Assembly (NCBI GenBank): GCA_015058045.1
Contig: SVDC01000035.1
Span: 1-40,372 of the forward strand
DNA from: Cellulosilyticum sp.
Lineage (GTDB): Bacteria; Bacillota; Clostridia; Lachnospirales; Cellulosilyticaceae
Length of the DNA: 40,372 nt
Direction: 5' to 3'
Under the pieces are notes generated by a model that worked only from the letters and a program-made list of their open reading frames with translations, was not told where the DNA came from and did no database searches. Positions 17,007 through 25,784 of this stretch are shown in pieces. The translations under genes and the position numbers were made by a program. How positions within the stretch are numbered: position 1 is the stretch's first letter; every line of letters begins with the position of its first letter.

Positions 17007-17036
17007 ATTTTACGGCTTCTATACCTATTTATATGA
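17007..17036 (-). promoter_or_regulatory. Weak sigma-E-like promoter candidate for yabP-yabQ
   Basis: On the minus strand TCATATAAAT (17027-17036) precedes CGTAAAAT (17007-17014), loosely resembling the mother-cell sigma-E pattern (ATATT and CATACAnT). Evidence is thin; it is noted because yabP is sigma-E dependent in Bacillus. Confidence 0.22.
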
Positions 17037-17052
17037 AAGGAAGTTAGAATTA

Positions 17053-17292
17053 TTACATCATACGGTACATGTTTGCAGTCTCTTCTTTTTTTACATGTTC
17101 CTTAATTTCTAAAACTTCATACCTAGCTGTATTTGTTCCAAAGCGAATTTCAATAATATCCCCTACTTTAACTATTGTACTTGCTTTAGCCACCTTATCA
17201 TTAACCATTACACGTCCACTATCACATGCTTCTTGAGCAATGGTTCTTCTTTTAATAATACGACTAATCTTTAAATATTTATCTATACGCAT
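17053..17292 (-). CDS. yabO: S4-domain RNA-binding protein (YabO/HslR family)
   Basis: This is a 79-residue protein consisting almost only of an S4 RNA-binding domain: MRIDKYLKISRIIKRRTIAQEACDSGRVMVNDKVAK, followed by a strand region with GDIIEIRFG. HslR-like members bind stalled 50S subunits carrying nascent chain-tRNA and help rescue or recycle them; the Firmicute YabO/RqcP homologue acts with RqcH in ribosome quality control. Assignment to RqcP is inference from family and neighbourhood. AAGGAGAGAAAA precedes the ATG. It lies just after the hup terminator, so it is expressed by read-through or its own promoter. Confidence 0.92.
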   Translation of the reverse strand: MRIDKYLKISRIIKRRTIAQEACDSGRVMVNDKVAKASTIVKVGDIIEIRFGTNTARYEVLEIKEHVKKEETANMYRMM

Positions 17293-17339
17293 TTTTCTCT
17301 CCTTATCATTTAACTATTTACTTAATACAGCACTAACTA

Positions 17340-17369
17340 AAAAAATCTACACCAAAGTGTAGATTTTTT
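17340..17369 (-). terminator. Terminator after hup
   Basis: A 13-bp perfect stem with loop CAAA and a run of T on the minus strand. It separates hup from the S4-domain gene and lies two bases from the hup stop. Confidence 0.88.
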
Positions 17370-17371
17370 AA

Positions 17372-17653
17372 TTAGTTGTTACCTTTAACAACGTCTTTAA
17401 GTTGTTTACCAGCTTTGAATTTAGGAGCTTTGCCACCTGGAATTGGCATTTCTTCATTAGTTTTTGGATTTCTACCTACACGTGCTTTACGTTCTGTAAC
17501 TTCAAATGTACCAAATCCAACTAATTGAATTTTTCCACCAGCTTGAAGTTCTTCCATTACAACGTCTTCAAATGCTTTAAGTGCTTTTTCAGCATCTTTT
17601 TTACTAAGTTCAGCTTTTGTAGCCATAGCTGCTACTAATTCAGATTTGTTCAT
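17372..17653 (-). CDS. hup: HU-family DNA-binding protein
   Basis: This is a 93-residue histone-like HU protein that bends and compacts DNA as a dimer. It starts MNKSELVAAMATKAELSKKDAEKALKAF, has the conserved VGFGTFEV core and the arm signature GRNPKTNEEMPIPGGKAPKFKAGKQL shortened here to its key residues GRNPKT (about 62-67). AGGAGGAAATTATA precedes the ATG. It lies between mazG and the S4-domain gene, inside the otherwise sporulation-linked cluster, as in several Clostridia. A strong terminator follows, so its mRNA is probably abundant and short. Confidence 0.96.
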   Translation of the reverse strand: MNKSELVAAMATKAELSKKDAEKALKAFEDVVMEELQAGGKIQLVGFGTFEVTERKARVGRNPKTNEEMPIPGGKAPKFKAGKQLKDVVKGNN

Positions 17654-17714
17654 TATAATTTCCTCCTCTATTCATGTCATTAACATGGATATATATGTAT
17701 TGAAAATCCTTGGT

Positions 17715-18434
17715 CTAATCCTGCGGAAACCTTGTATTTTCAATATATCTAAATCTATTTATAAACTTTTCCAACGACTTTGTCAAGGCAAATTCAGCAT
17801 TTATATCAAAAAAAGTGGATAATTTTACTACACTAAACAATATTTTTCCAATTTCACACTCTATATCCTCATTCTTCGCTTGTAAACATTGTGTTTTTAA
17901 CCGTTTTAAGTCGTCAATCAATTCATCAATTTGTTCAATATCACCAATCTCCAGCTGTCTACTTTTAACTACTTTTTTCTGTACTTTCTGTGTTCTCATA
18001 AGCGCAGGCAAAGTTTTTGCGACACGATCCATAGCTTCTACAACTGTTTCTTCTTTTTTCTCCTTTTTCTTAATTTCTTCCCAACTTTTACTCACCTGAT
18101 CTGCCGTTTCTAGTGTTTGCCCTTCCTTAAACACATGCGGATGCCTATGCACAAGTTTTGTAGCAATACCATTTACCACTTCTTCCATACCAAAAGCACC
18201 TGCTTCTTTAGCAATTTGAGCATGCATAAGCACTTGTAGTAAAACATCTCCTAGTTCCTCTTCCATAAGCTTTGTATCTTCATTTTCTAAAGCTTCGACA
18301 AGCTCATAACTTTCTTCTAATAAACAAGATATGAGCGACTTGTGGGTTTGCTCCCTATCCCAAGGACACCCATTATCACCCCTAAGAATTTCTATAATCT
18401 CTACTAATTCTTCATAGGTATAGACTTTTTCCAT
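17715..18434 (-). CDS. mazG: Nucleoside triphosphate pyrophosphohydrolase MazG
   Basis: This 239-residue protein has two MazG domains. The first begins NGCPWDREQTH and carries the Mg2+-binding motif EESYELVEAL...EEELGDVLLQV (about residues 38-70). The second, from about 165, is degenerate: it has IGKILFSVVKL in place of the expected GDxLF. It hydrolyses NTPs and dNTPs to NMP and pyrophosphate, and may lower ppGpp or remove damaged nucleotides. The Bacillus homologue YabN carries an extra N-terminal methylase domain that is absent here. AAAGGAGAAAATAAA precedes the ATG. It lies between spoVT and hup. Confidence 0.94.
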   Translation of the reverse strand: MEKVYTYEELVEIIEILRGDNGCPWDREQTHKSLISCLLEESYELVEALENEDTKLMEEELGDVLLQVLMHAQIAKEAGAFGMEEVVNGIATKLVHRHPHVFKEGQTLETADQVSKSWEEIKKKEKKEETVVEAMDRVAKTLPALMRTQKVQKKVVKSRQLEIGDIEQIDELIDDLKRLKTQCLQAKNEDIECEIGKILFSVVKLSTFFDINAEFALTKSLEKFINRFRYIENTRFPQD

Positions 18435-18529
18435 TTTATTTTCTCCTTTGCCTATTTCTTTGCTTATTCTAGCATAGCTTAGGTGACGTTAAAAGACCAG
18501 TAATCCTTATAAGATTACTGGCCCCTCCT

Positions 18530-19081
18530 TTATTGTTCCATCTGTTTTCCAATAAAACCTGATGCAGAATAAGCTAATTTTTCCTCTACTTCACCCATAG
18601 AGTTATTTTTATTGTTGGACAAGAATATAACTGCGCCTATTGCATCTCCTTCACATATAATTGGCGAAATAACTTCTGAATAATAGCTATCTGTCGTTCC
18701 TTCTGAAAGGATTGGAATAAATTTGGTTTCATCCTTGGTTGCTTTAAAAATAGAACGCCCTTGAATAATCTTCTCTAGATTAGAACTAATACTTTTATCC
18801 AAAAACTCTTTCTTTGATCCACCTGCTACTGCAATGACCTGATCTTTATCAGCAATACAAGTAATATGCCCCGTAGCTTTAGCCAAAGCATCTGCATATT
18901 CCTTCACAAATGAACTAAGTTCACCTACTGGAGAATATTTCTTTAAAATAACTTGTCCTTCATTATCTGTAAAAATCTCTAAAGGGTCCCCTTCTCTAAT
19001 ACGTAAGGTTCGTCTAATTTCTTTTGGAATAACCACTCTACCTAAGTCATCTATTCTTCTAACGATGCCTGTTGCTTTCAA
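18530..19081 (-). CDS. spoVT: Stage V sporulation transcriptional regulator SpoVT
   Basis: This is a 183-residue AbrB-type regulator of forespore genes. The N-terminal swapped-hairpin DNA-binding domain (residues 1-50) reads MKATGIVRRIDDLGRVVIPK and is nearly identical to Bacillus SpoVT. The C-terminal half (about 60-183) is a GAF-like domain. I place the start at a TTG at 19081, because the family begins MKATG and AAGGAGG lies 9 bases upstream. In-frame codons further upstream overlap or precede the ribosome site. It lies between the PrsA-like gene and mazG. A sigma-G-like promoter lies 60 bases upstream of the start. Confidence 0.95.
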   Translation of the reverse strand: MKATGIVRRIDDLGRVVIPKEIRRTLRIREGDPLEIFTDNEGQVILKKYSPVGELSSFVKEYADALAKATGHITCIADKDQVIAVAGGSKKEFLDKSISSNLEKIIQGRSIFKATKDETKFIPILSEGTTDSYYSEVISPIICEGDAIGAVIFLSNNKNNSMGEVEEKLAYSASGFIGKQMEQ

Positions 19082-19140
19082 ACAAAACAACCTCCTTAAC
19101 AATGCTGCGCTCTAATATCATTTTAACCCTATATAATTTT

Positions 19141-19170
19141 TATTATGCTTATAAGTATATACTTTGTGCA
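19141..19170 (-). promoter_or_regulatory. Candidate sigma-G type promoter of spoVT
   Basis: On the minus strand TGCACA (19165-19170) and CATAATA (19141-19147) with 17 bases between them. The forespore sigma-G pattern is about TGnATA-N17/18-CATnnTA, so there is one mismatch in the -35 and none in the -10 core. spoVT is sigma-G dependent in Bacillus. Confidence 0.5.
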
Positions 19171-19232
19171 TGATAGTGATTTTGGTTTTCTCTACTTTAA
19201 TTATGCCCATTCGTACATGAATTATTCTTAAT

Positions 19233-19282
19233 AAAAATAAAGTTGTTATTTTGCAAATGCATAAAATAACAACTTTATTTTT
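19233..19282 (-). terminator. Terminator after the PrsA-like gene
   Basis: A perfect 20-bp AT-rich stem (core AATAAAGTTGTTATTTT and its complement) with a 10-base loop, ending in A/T runs. It closes the pth-mfd-prsA transcript ahead of spoVT. Confidence 0.85.
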
Positions 19283-19327
19283 TATCGTATTTAGTTTTCT
19301 AAAACAAGTATTTAGCTTGCTTAATAC

Positions 19328-20347
19328 TTATTCCACTTGAGTCTCAGTAGCAGGACCTACCTCAATAGCATCATATACTTCTGTTGTTTGAATGTCTGCA
19401 AAACTTGTCATTTCTGCAAGTTCATTTTTGGCATATTGCTCTTTAATTTTTAAAATAGCACGTGCTCTCCACTCATCCTCGGTTTCAAGCTTTCTATCTA
19501 CTACTTTAATAATTTCATATCCCATATCCGTTTCAATGAGTTCTGGATAAACACTGCCTACCTGTGCCTTTTCAAATACAATAGCATCAATACCTTCACC
19601 TAAACCATCTCCACGAACAAACGTATATTCCCCTAAATTCTCACTTACAGAAGGATCATCAGAATATCTACTCGCTAAAGTACTCATGTCTTCCCCTGCT
19701 AAAGCTTCCTTTAATATAGTTTGTGCCTTTTCATACACTTCTTCTTTTTTATCAGTCGGAATTTGCTCACCTAATTCATTAATCGTAGCAAATAAAATAT
19801 GAATAATGGTTCCTTCATCTCTAAAGTCACCCTCTGCTTTCATTTGTTCTATTTGAGCTGCAACTTCTGTTTCATTTGGCTCATAATTTTCTGCCAGTAA
19901 CGCCATAACCTTTTCCTTTTGAGCGGCAAAAGTATAATATGCTTCATAGTCTTTTCGTTTAATATTATACTTTTTAGCAAACTCGGCATAATTTTTCATA
20001 TCTGCTTTTGCTTTTTCTTTTATTTTAGCTTTTTCTTCTTTGGTTTTAATCCCAAGTTCTTTTGCTTTTTCTTGTACTACAATACAATAAGCAGTTGATT
20101 CTAGGGTCTTCTCCTTTAAAAATTCCTCTGGAGATTTTCCTAAGATATTATCCATATTCCAAAAGTTCTCATATGCTGCTTCAAGTCCTCTTTGATTCGA
20201 CCATAAGTTTATACGATAAAGCTGCTCTGATACAGATACTCCATTGATTGTTGCTACAATTGTTTTTTTATTAGAACATCCTACTACAGAAAGTATTATG
20301 ATACATAGTAATAAGGATGCTATGAGCATTTTTTTGATGCTTTTCAT
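19328..20347 (-). CDS. PrsA-type lipoprotein peptidyl-prolyl isomerase (parvulin)
   Basis: This 339-residue extracytoplasmic foldase is anchored as a lipoprotein: a lysine-rich start, a hydrophobic stretch (7-22) and lipobox SVVGC with Cys24. Residues about 30-175 form a SurA/PrsA-like helical chaperone region, and a parvulin domain spans about 182-280, with IIHILFATI, LASRYSDDP and GDLG-like NLGEY...VRGDG. It probably folds exported proteins at the membrane surface. AAGGAGAGAGAAGC precedes the ATG. It lies 42 bases after mfd, a position shared with several Clostridia, and a terminator follows. There is no reason to tie it to spore formation from sequence alone. Confidence 0.93.
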   Translation of the reverse strand: MKSIKKMLIASLLLCIIILSVVGCSNKKTIVATINGVSVSEQLYRINLWSNQRGLEAAYENFWNMDNILGKSPEEFLKEKTLESTAYCIVVQEKAKELGIKTKEEKAKIKEKAKADMKNYAEFAKKYNIKRKDYEAYYTFAAQKEKVMALLAENYEPNETEVAAQIEQMKAEGDFRDEGTIIHILFATINELGEQIPTDKKEEVYEKAQTILKEALAGEDMSTLASRYSDDPSVSENLGEYTFVRGDGLGEGIDAIVFEKAQVGSVYPELIETDMGYEIIKVVDRKLETEDEWRARAILKIKEQYAKNELAEMTSFADIQTTEVYDAIEVGPATETQVE

Positions 20348-20389
20348 GCTTCTCTCTCCTTACAGTCTTTTTAATACTCTCATTATAGC

Positions 20390-23300
20390 TTATTCCATAG
20401 AACTCTTCAATTTTTTGAACTCATGTAATATATTTTTAATATTACTGAGAATTTCTTTCTTATTAATCTCCTCTAAGTTCATTTTAATAGAAGGCTCGTC
20501 ACCATTTATAAATTTCATCTTTCTACCATACTTCTGTAAAAGTTCTGGTAAAGCCTGGGGATCAAGCGGTGCATTCTCTTTAAACTTGAAGAGGACTTGT
20601 TTTTGATTTTCACTTACTAGTGTCATATAGAGATCATGTGCCATAGCTTTTATCAGTGCAATATCCAAAAGATTATAGACTACCTCTGGAATATTACCGT
20701 AGCGATCCTCTATCTCCTCTTGTATATCTAAATAATCTGTTTCTATTTTAATTGAAGCGATTTTCTTATAAATATCTAATTTTTGTACTTCATCTGTTAT
20801 AAAGCTTCCTGGAATATACGCATTAATCTTAATTTCAATCGTTGTTTCAAATTCTTCTTCAACGACTTCTCCGCGCTCCATATTGACCACTTCTGTTAAC
20901 ATCTTGCAATATAAATCATAGCCTATAGCATCCATATGACCATGTTGCTGTGCACCTAATAAATTCCCCGCACCACGAATCTCTAAATCTCGCATGGCAA
21001 TCTTAAACCCTGCACCTAACTGGGTAAATTGTTTAATGGCCTGAAGACGTTTTTCAGCCACATCTTTAAGCACCCTATCCTTTTGATACATTAAGTATGC
21101 ATAACCTATACGATTGGAACGACCTACTCTTCCTCGTAGCTGATAAAGCTGACTTAATCCCATACGGTCTGCTCCATTAATAATAATGGTATTGGCATTA
21201 GATATATCTAGACCTGTCTCAATAATAGTTGTACAGACTAATATATCAATTTCACCTTGAATAAAAGCTAACATAATCTTTTCCAGCTCACGCTCATGCA
21301 TTTGGCCATGTGCAAATGAGACTCTAGCATTTGGCATGAGCTCTTGTACACGTTCTGCCATATCTTCGATATCTTTGACCTGATTATGAAGGAAGTAAAT
21401 TTGACCACCTCTAGCAAGTTCTCTACTCATAGCATCCTTTATAAAATCCTCACTATATTCAATAACATAAGTCTGTACTGCTTTTCTTTCCACTGGTGCT
21501 TCCTCTAATACACTCATATCACGAACCCCAATTAAACTCATGTGTAAGGTTCTTGGAATAGGGGTAGCTGTTAAATTCATGACATCTACTTGAGTACGCA
21601 TTTGTTTTAGCTTTTCTTTATGAGTTACACCAAAGCGTTGTTCCTCATCAATAATCACTAACCCTAAATCTTTAAATTTAACATCGGAAGAAAGAAGTCT
21701 ATGGGTTCCAATAACAATATCTACCTGACCGTTTTCTAGTCCTTTTAAAGTTTCTTTCGTTTGTTTAGGCGTTCTAAAACGAGATAACAGTTCTACTCTA
21801 ATCGGATAATCTTCCATCCGTTCTGCAAAACGTTCATAATGTTGCTGTGCCAATATTGTAGTTGGTACTAAGTAAGCTACTTGTTTACTACTTTGTACTG
21901 CTTTAAAGGCTGCTCTAATAGCAACCTCTGTTTTTCCATAACCAACGTCTCCACAGATTAAACGATCCATGATTTTATCGCTTTCCATATCACACTTCAC
22001 GTCTTCAATTGCCATCAACTGATCGCCTGTTTCTTCATATGGAAACATTTCTTCAAATTCCCGTTGCCACATGTTATCTTCATCATACTTAAAGCCTCGC
22101 TGATATTGTCTTTGGCTATAAAGTAAAACTAAATCTTTCGCAATATCTTTAATTGCCTTTTTAACTTTAGCCTTAGACTTTTTCCATTCAGAACCGCCAA
22201 TTTTATGAAGCTTCGGAGCTTTCCCCTCTGCTCCTACATACTTTTGCACAAGGTCCATTTGATTAATATTGACATATAGGAAATTATGATCTGCATATTC
22301 AATTTTAAGATTATCTTTGCTAATACCTTCTACTACAATCTGCTCAATTCCTTGAAATACACCAATTCCATATTGTTCATGTACGACATAATCTCCTGGT
22401 GAAAGCTCAAGGAAACTTTGAATCTTTGTCCCTTGATATTTCTTTTTACGTTTTCCAACTGCCTTCTCTTTCCCAAATAAATCTTTATCTGCAATAATAT
22501 AAAGTCCTAAATCATTATAAGTAAATCCTTTTGTTAGATAACCCTTATAAATTAAGATTTGTCCTGGCATAACAACGGTGTCCGGATCTTCCGTATAGCT
22601 GACGATTACACCTCTTTGTTCTAATTCATCACTTAAGCGCATTGCTTTTGCTTTAGCACCAGTTAAAATAACGACACGCTTTTGCTCAGCTTTCCAGTCT
22701 TTTAAATCTTTTTCTAATAGATCTAGGTTTTTATGAAAAGTATTATTCTCAAAAACATTAAGCGGTAAAGCATAACTGATAGGTATCTCTTCTACATCAC
22801 TTTCAAAATTCATCATACAAACTTGTTTAAACTGATTCATTCTGAGCATAACCGCTTCATATTCAAAAATGAGTTCAATTTGCTTGGGTAAGATATGCCC
22901 ATAATTAAGCCTGTCTTCCATACTCATACGATACTCTTCTAAAACTCTTTGACTCTTATCTTTCACCTTACTAGGTTCATCTACAAAAAGTAAGCTATTC
23001 TTAGGAATATAATCTAAAATAGAAACAAGCTTTAAGTCCGTATAAGGTACATAGAGTTCAAGGCCCTTTGGACTAATATCATGACTCATTTGTTCAATGG
23101 CTTCTTTTACATCCTCTTCTATTTTACGTGCACTTTCCTTCTTGCCTTCTTTACGAAGTTTACAAGTAATCTTCTTTAAATCTTCCTTAATTTTAGGAAT
23201 CGCTTTTTGAATCAGTTCTAAAGGAAAGATAATTTCCTGATTAGACATAATACGAATTTGATTGACCTTAGCTACAGAACGCTGAGTTTGCACATTAAAG

Positions 23301-23926
23301 GTTCTAATAGAATCTACTTCATCATCCCATAACTCAATACGATATGCCTCATCTTCTGCTGCACCATAAATATCTACGATTCCCCCACGTACTGCAAATT
23401 GCCCCATCGCTTCTACTCTGGCAACACGCTCATATCCCATTTGAATTAGTCTTGCTTCTAGCTTAGAAAGTTCAATCGTTCCCCCGACTTCTATCTGCTG
23501 CATATAAGCTTCAAAAGTTTCTCGTGGCGATATAGGATTAAGTAGCGCCTCCACAGGAATGATAACAGCCACATCTTCACCTTTTACCAAGGCATCTATC
23601 ACCTTTAAACGCTGAGCAGTAATATCCATGCTATGCACATCTGCATTATAAAACAAAATATCGCGGGCAGGATAAATAAGCACTGACTCCTTCCCCTTCA
23701 GCACTTCTAAATCTTCTGCCAGTTGTTTTGTACTGAGTTCATCATAAGTAACAATTACCATAGGTGCCTTAGTAAACTGACTTATCCCATATGATAAATG
23801 CCCCTTACAAGCATTTACCATATTGGTTATCTTGATATTCTTACCTGCTCTAATATATGTTAATGCTTCTTCCATCCCTGGAAGTTCTAAAAGTGGCTCA
23901 ATAAGCCCCTTGTATCTATATCCCAC
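20390..23926 (-). CDS. mfd: Transcription-repair coupling factor Mfd
   Basis: This is a 1178-residue SF2 translocase that removes RNA polymerase stalled at DNA lesions and recruits UvrA. The N-terminal UvrB-homology region covers about 1-350. The RNA-polymerase-interacting CarD-like domain starts near 510 (GDYVVHEQYGIGVF). The helicase has Walker A GDVGYGKT near 660 and DEEQRFG near 760. A C-terminal TRCF domain follows. The start is a GTG at 23926, with a weak GGTGAT ribosome site that overlaps the pth stop region, only 14 bases after pth, so translation is probably coupled. Length matches Bacillus Mfd (1177). Confidence 0.97.
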   Translation of the reverse strand: MGYRYKGLIEPLLELPGMEEALTYIRAGKNIKITNMVNACKGHLSYGISQFTKAPMVIVTYDELSTKQLAEDLEVLKGKESVLIYPARDILFYNADVHSMDITAQRLKVIDALVKGEDVAVIIPVEALLNPISPRETFEAYMQQIEVGGTIELSKLEARLIQMGYERVARVEAMGQFAVRGGIVDIYGAAEDEAYRIELWDDEVDSIRTFNVQTQRSVAKVNQIRIMSNQEIIFPLELIQKAIPKIKEDLKKITCKLRKEGKKESARKIEEDVKEAIEQMSHDISPKGLELYVPYTDLKLVSILDYIPKNSLLFVDEPSKVKDKSQRVLEEYRMSMEDRLNYGHILPKQIELIFEYEAVMLRMNQFKQVCMMNFESDVEEIPISYALPLNVFENNTFHKNLDLLEKDLKDWKAEQKRVVILTGAKAKAMRLSDELEQRGVIVSYTEDPDTVVMPGQILIYKGYLTKGFTYNDLGLYIIADKDLFGKEKAVGKRKKKYQGTKIQSFLELSPGDYVVHEQYGIGVFQGIEQIVVEGISKDNLKIEYADHNFLYVNINQMDLVQKYVGAEGKAPKLHKIGGSEWKKSKAKVKKAIKDIAKDLVLLYSQRQYQRGFKYDEDNMWQREFEEMFPYEETGDQLMAIEDVKCDMESDKIMDRLICGDVGYGKTEVAIRAAFKAVQSSKQVAYLVPTTILAQQHYERFAERMEDYPIRVELLSRFRTPKQTKETLKGLENGQVDIVIGTHRLLSSDVKFKDLGLVIIDEEQRFGVTHKEKLKQMRTQVDVMNLTATPIPRTLHMSLIGVRDMSVLEEAPVERKAVQTYVIEYSEDFIKDAMSRELARGGQIYFLHNQVKDIEDMAERVQELMPNARVSFAHGQMHERELEKIMLAFIQGEIDILVCTTIIETGLDISNANTIIINGADRMGLSQLYQLRGRVGRSNRIGYAYLMYQKDRVLKDVAEKRLQAIKQFTQLGAGFKIAMRDLEIRGAGNLLGAQQHGHMDAIGYDLYCKMLTEVVNMERGEVVEEEFETTIEIKINAYIPGSFITDEVQKLDIYKKIASIKIETDYLDIQEEIEDRYGNIPEVVYNLLDIALIKAMAHDLYMTLVSENQKQVLFKFKENAPLDPQALPELLQKYGRKMKFINGDEPSIKMNLEEINKKEILSNIKNILHEFKKLKSSME

Positions 23927-23940
23927 TTCAAATCACCGTC

Positions 23941-24504
23941 TTACTTTTTATTATAGTTATTCATTGCTTTGTCTAAACCCGAACGAATAATAGTTTCAGT
24001 CGCCTTTACAGCATCCCCTATTCTTGGTCCAATGATTTTCATATCATCTTCCGAAAAACGTCCAAGAACATAGTTTGCTAAATCCCAGCCCGCTGGCTTT
24101 TGACCTACACCAAATTTAATTCTAGGAAAAACCTGTGTTCCTAAATGGGCAATAATATTTTTAATGCCATTATGCCCACCAGCACTTCCAGACTGACGCA
24201 ATCTAAGTTGTCCTACTTCTAACGAAATATCATCATAAATAACAATTAAATCCTCATGACTTATTTTATGAAAATCCATACAAGCTTTTACTGCTTCACC
24301 ACTTAGATTCATATAAGTTTGAGGTTTCATTAAAATAACCTTCTCACCAGCGATATTTCCTTCACCAATAAGGGCTTTATATTTATTTTTAGTTACTGAT
24401 ATATTATACGTTTCAGCAATACTATCTATCACTTCAAATCCAATATTATGTCTTGTTGCTGCATATTGCATGCCTGGATTACCAAGTCCAACAATTAACT
24501 TCAT
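23941..24504 (-). CDS. pth: Peptidyl-tRNA hydrolase
   Basis: This 187-residue enzyme hydrolyses peptidyl-tRNA released from stalled ribosomes and recycles tRNA. Active-site residues Asn9 (GLGNPG), His19 (TRHNIG) and an Asp in IYDDISL (about 91-92) are visible, along with the SAGGHNGIK signature. In Bacillus the gene is called spoVC and lies in the same place, between prs and mfd. GGAGGATGGGAC precedes the ATG. A promoter candidate lies 59 bases upstream, after the prs terminator, so pth is the first gene of the pth-mfd-prsA operon. Confidence 0.97.
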   Translation of the reverse strand: MKLIVGLGNPGMQYAATRHNIGFEVIDSIAETYNISVTKNKYKALIGEGNIAGEKVILMKPQTYMNLSGEAVKACMDFHKISHEDLIVIYDDISLEVGQLRLRQSGSAGGHNGIKNIIAHLGTQVFPRIKFGVGQKPAGWDLANYVLGRFSEDDMKIIGPRIGDAVKATETIIRSGLDKAMNNYNKK

Positions 24505-24562
24505 GTCCCATCCTCCACTTTTTTATTAGATTATCCTATTTGTATTTGATTTAATCATTATT

Positions 24563-24592
24563 ATTGTAACACATCCTTCCTTAACCTTCCAA
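24563..24592 (-). promoter_or_regulatory. Candidate promoter for pth-mfd-prsA
   Basis: On the minus strand TTGGAA (24587-24592), 18 bases, then TACAAT (24563-24568). It falls between the prs terminator and the pth start, where a promoter is required. Confidence 0.5.
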
Positions 24593-24676
24593 AGGAATCA
24601 CATTGTTACCCTCAATTTCAACTTGATTTTACTACCCTTCAAAAAGACTAAATAAACCTTTTTATGAATTTAAACA

Positions 24677-24718
24677 AAAAAGGTATTATGTGATGAAACA
24701 ATCACATAATACCTTTTT
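24677..24718 (-). terminator. Terminator after prs
   Basis: An 18-bp perfect stem (core GGTATTATGTGAT) with loop GAAACA and A/T runs at both ends, 16 bases after the prs stop. Confidence 0.9.
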
Positions 24719-24733
24719 ATCTAATGTTACACT

Positions 24734-25690
24734 CTAATCAAATAATTTAGATACTGATAAATCTTCATGAATACGTCTAATAGCATCTGCAAAAATAGGT
24801 GCTACAGAGATTTCTTTAATCTTGCTAATTTTTTTCTCTTCTGGAACATTAATTGTATTTAATACAACAAGTTCTTCAATTGCAGAAGCTTCAATTCTTT
24901 CCATTGCTGGACCAGAAAGTACACCATGTGTACAACATGCATAAACAGCTGTTGCACCTCTTTCTTTAAGGGCATTTGCAGCATTACAAATTGTACCTGC
25001 TGTATCGATCATATCATCAATTAAGATGACACGTTTACCATTTACATCGCCAATAATGTTCATAATTTCACATACATTAGCCTTTGGTCTTCTTTTATCA
25101 ATAATAGCAAGTGGTATATCTAATTTTGTTGCAAAAGATCTTACTCTCCCTACACTACCAAGATCTGGTGAAACAGCTACTACATCTGTAGTATCCTCAC
25201 CAAATTTATCTGCATAGTATTTTGTTAAAATCGGAAGGCCTACAAGGTGGTCTACTGGAATGTTAAAGAATCCTTGGATTTGTGAGCAATGTAAATCCAT
25301 TGTAAGTATTCTGTCTGCACCTGCAGTTTGAAGAATATCTGCTACAAGTTTTGAACTAATTGGATCTCTAGCTCTTGTTTTTCTATCTTGACGTGCATAG
25401 CCATAATATGGAATAACAGCTGTGATACGTCCTGCTGATGCACGTTTCATTGCATCAATCATAATAAGCAATTCCATTAAATGCTCATTAGCTGGTGTAG
25501 AAGTTGGTTGAATAATGTAAACATCTGTACCACGTACTTTTTCATCAATTTTAACACTAATTTCACCATCACTAAATGTTGTTACTTCTGATTTACCTAA
25601 TGTAACATCTAAGCATTGTGCAATTTCCTTAGCAAGTTCAGGGTGTGCATTACCCGTAAACACTTTAATATCAGTATAATTTCTAATCAT
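24734..25690 (-). CDS. prs: Ribose-phosphate pyrophosphokinase (PRPP synthetase)
   Basis: This 318-residue enzyme makes PRPP from ribose-5-phosphate and ATP for purine, pyrimidine, histidine and tryptophan synthesis. Motifs visible: the flexible-loop segment [17 protein letters not shown], the metal-binding [12 protein letters not shown] and the PRPP-binding [14 protein letters not shown] chose the ATG at 25690: it gives the family length (317-318) and follows AAGGAGG by 11 bases. A 51-codon in-frame extension would run back into glmU and past a promoter, so it is rejected. Gene order glmU-prs matches Bacillus gcaD-prs. Confidence 0.96.
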   Translation of the reverse strand: MIRNYTDIKVFTGNAHPELAKEIAQCLDVTLGKSEVTTFSDGEISVKIDEKVRGTDVYIIQPTSTPANEHLMELLIMIDAMKRASAGRITAVIPYYGYARQDRKTRARDPISSKLVADILQTAGADRILTMDLHCSQIQGFFNIPVDHLVGLPILTKYYADKFGEDTTDVVAVSPDLGSVGRVRSFATKLDIPLAIIDKRRPKANVCEIMNIIGDVNGKRVILIDDMIDTAGTICNAANALKERGATAVYACCTHGVLSGPAMERIEASAIEELVVLNTINVPEEKKISKIKEISVAPIFADAIRRIHEDLSVSKLFD

Positions 25691-25735
25691 CTGACCTGAG
25701 TCCTCCTTAATATTCGACCGTGTTTTCCGCAACAT

Positions 25736-25764
25736 ATTATAACATATTGTATACAGAATGCAAA
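25736..25764 (-). promoter_or_regulatory. Candidate promoter of prs
   Basis: On the minus strand TTTGCA (25759-25764), a 17-base spacer and a perfect TATAAT (25736-25741). It lies between glmU and prs and would let prs be expressed apart from glmU. Confidence 0.55.
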
Positions 25765-25784
25765 GTACAATTGTAGATAAATTT

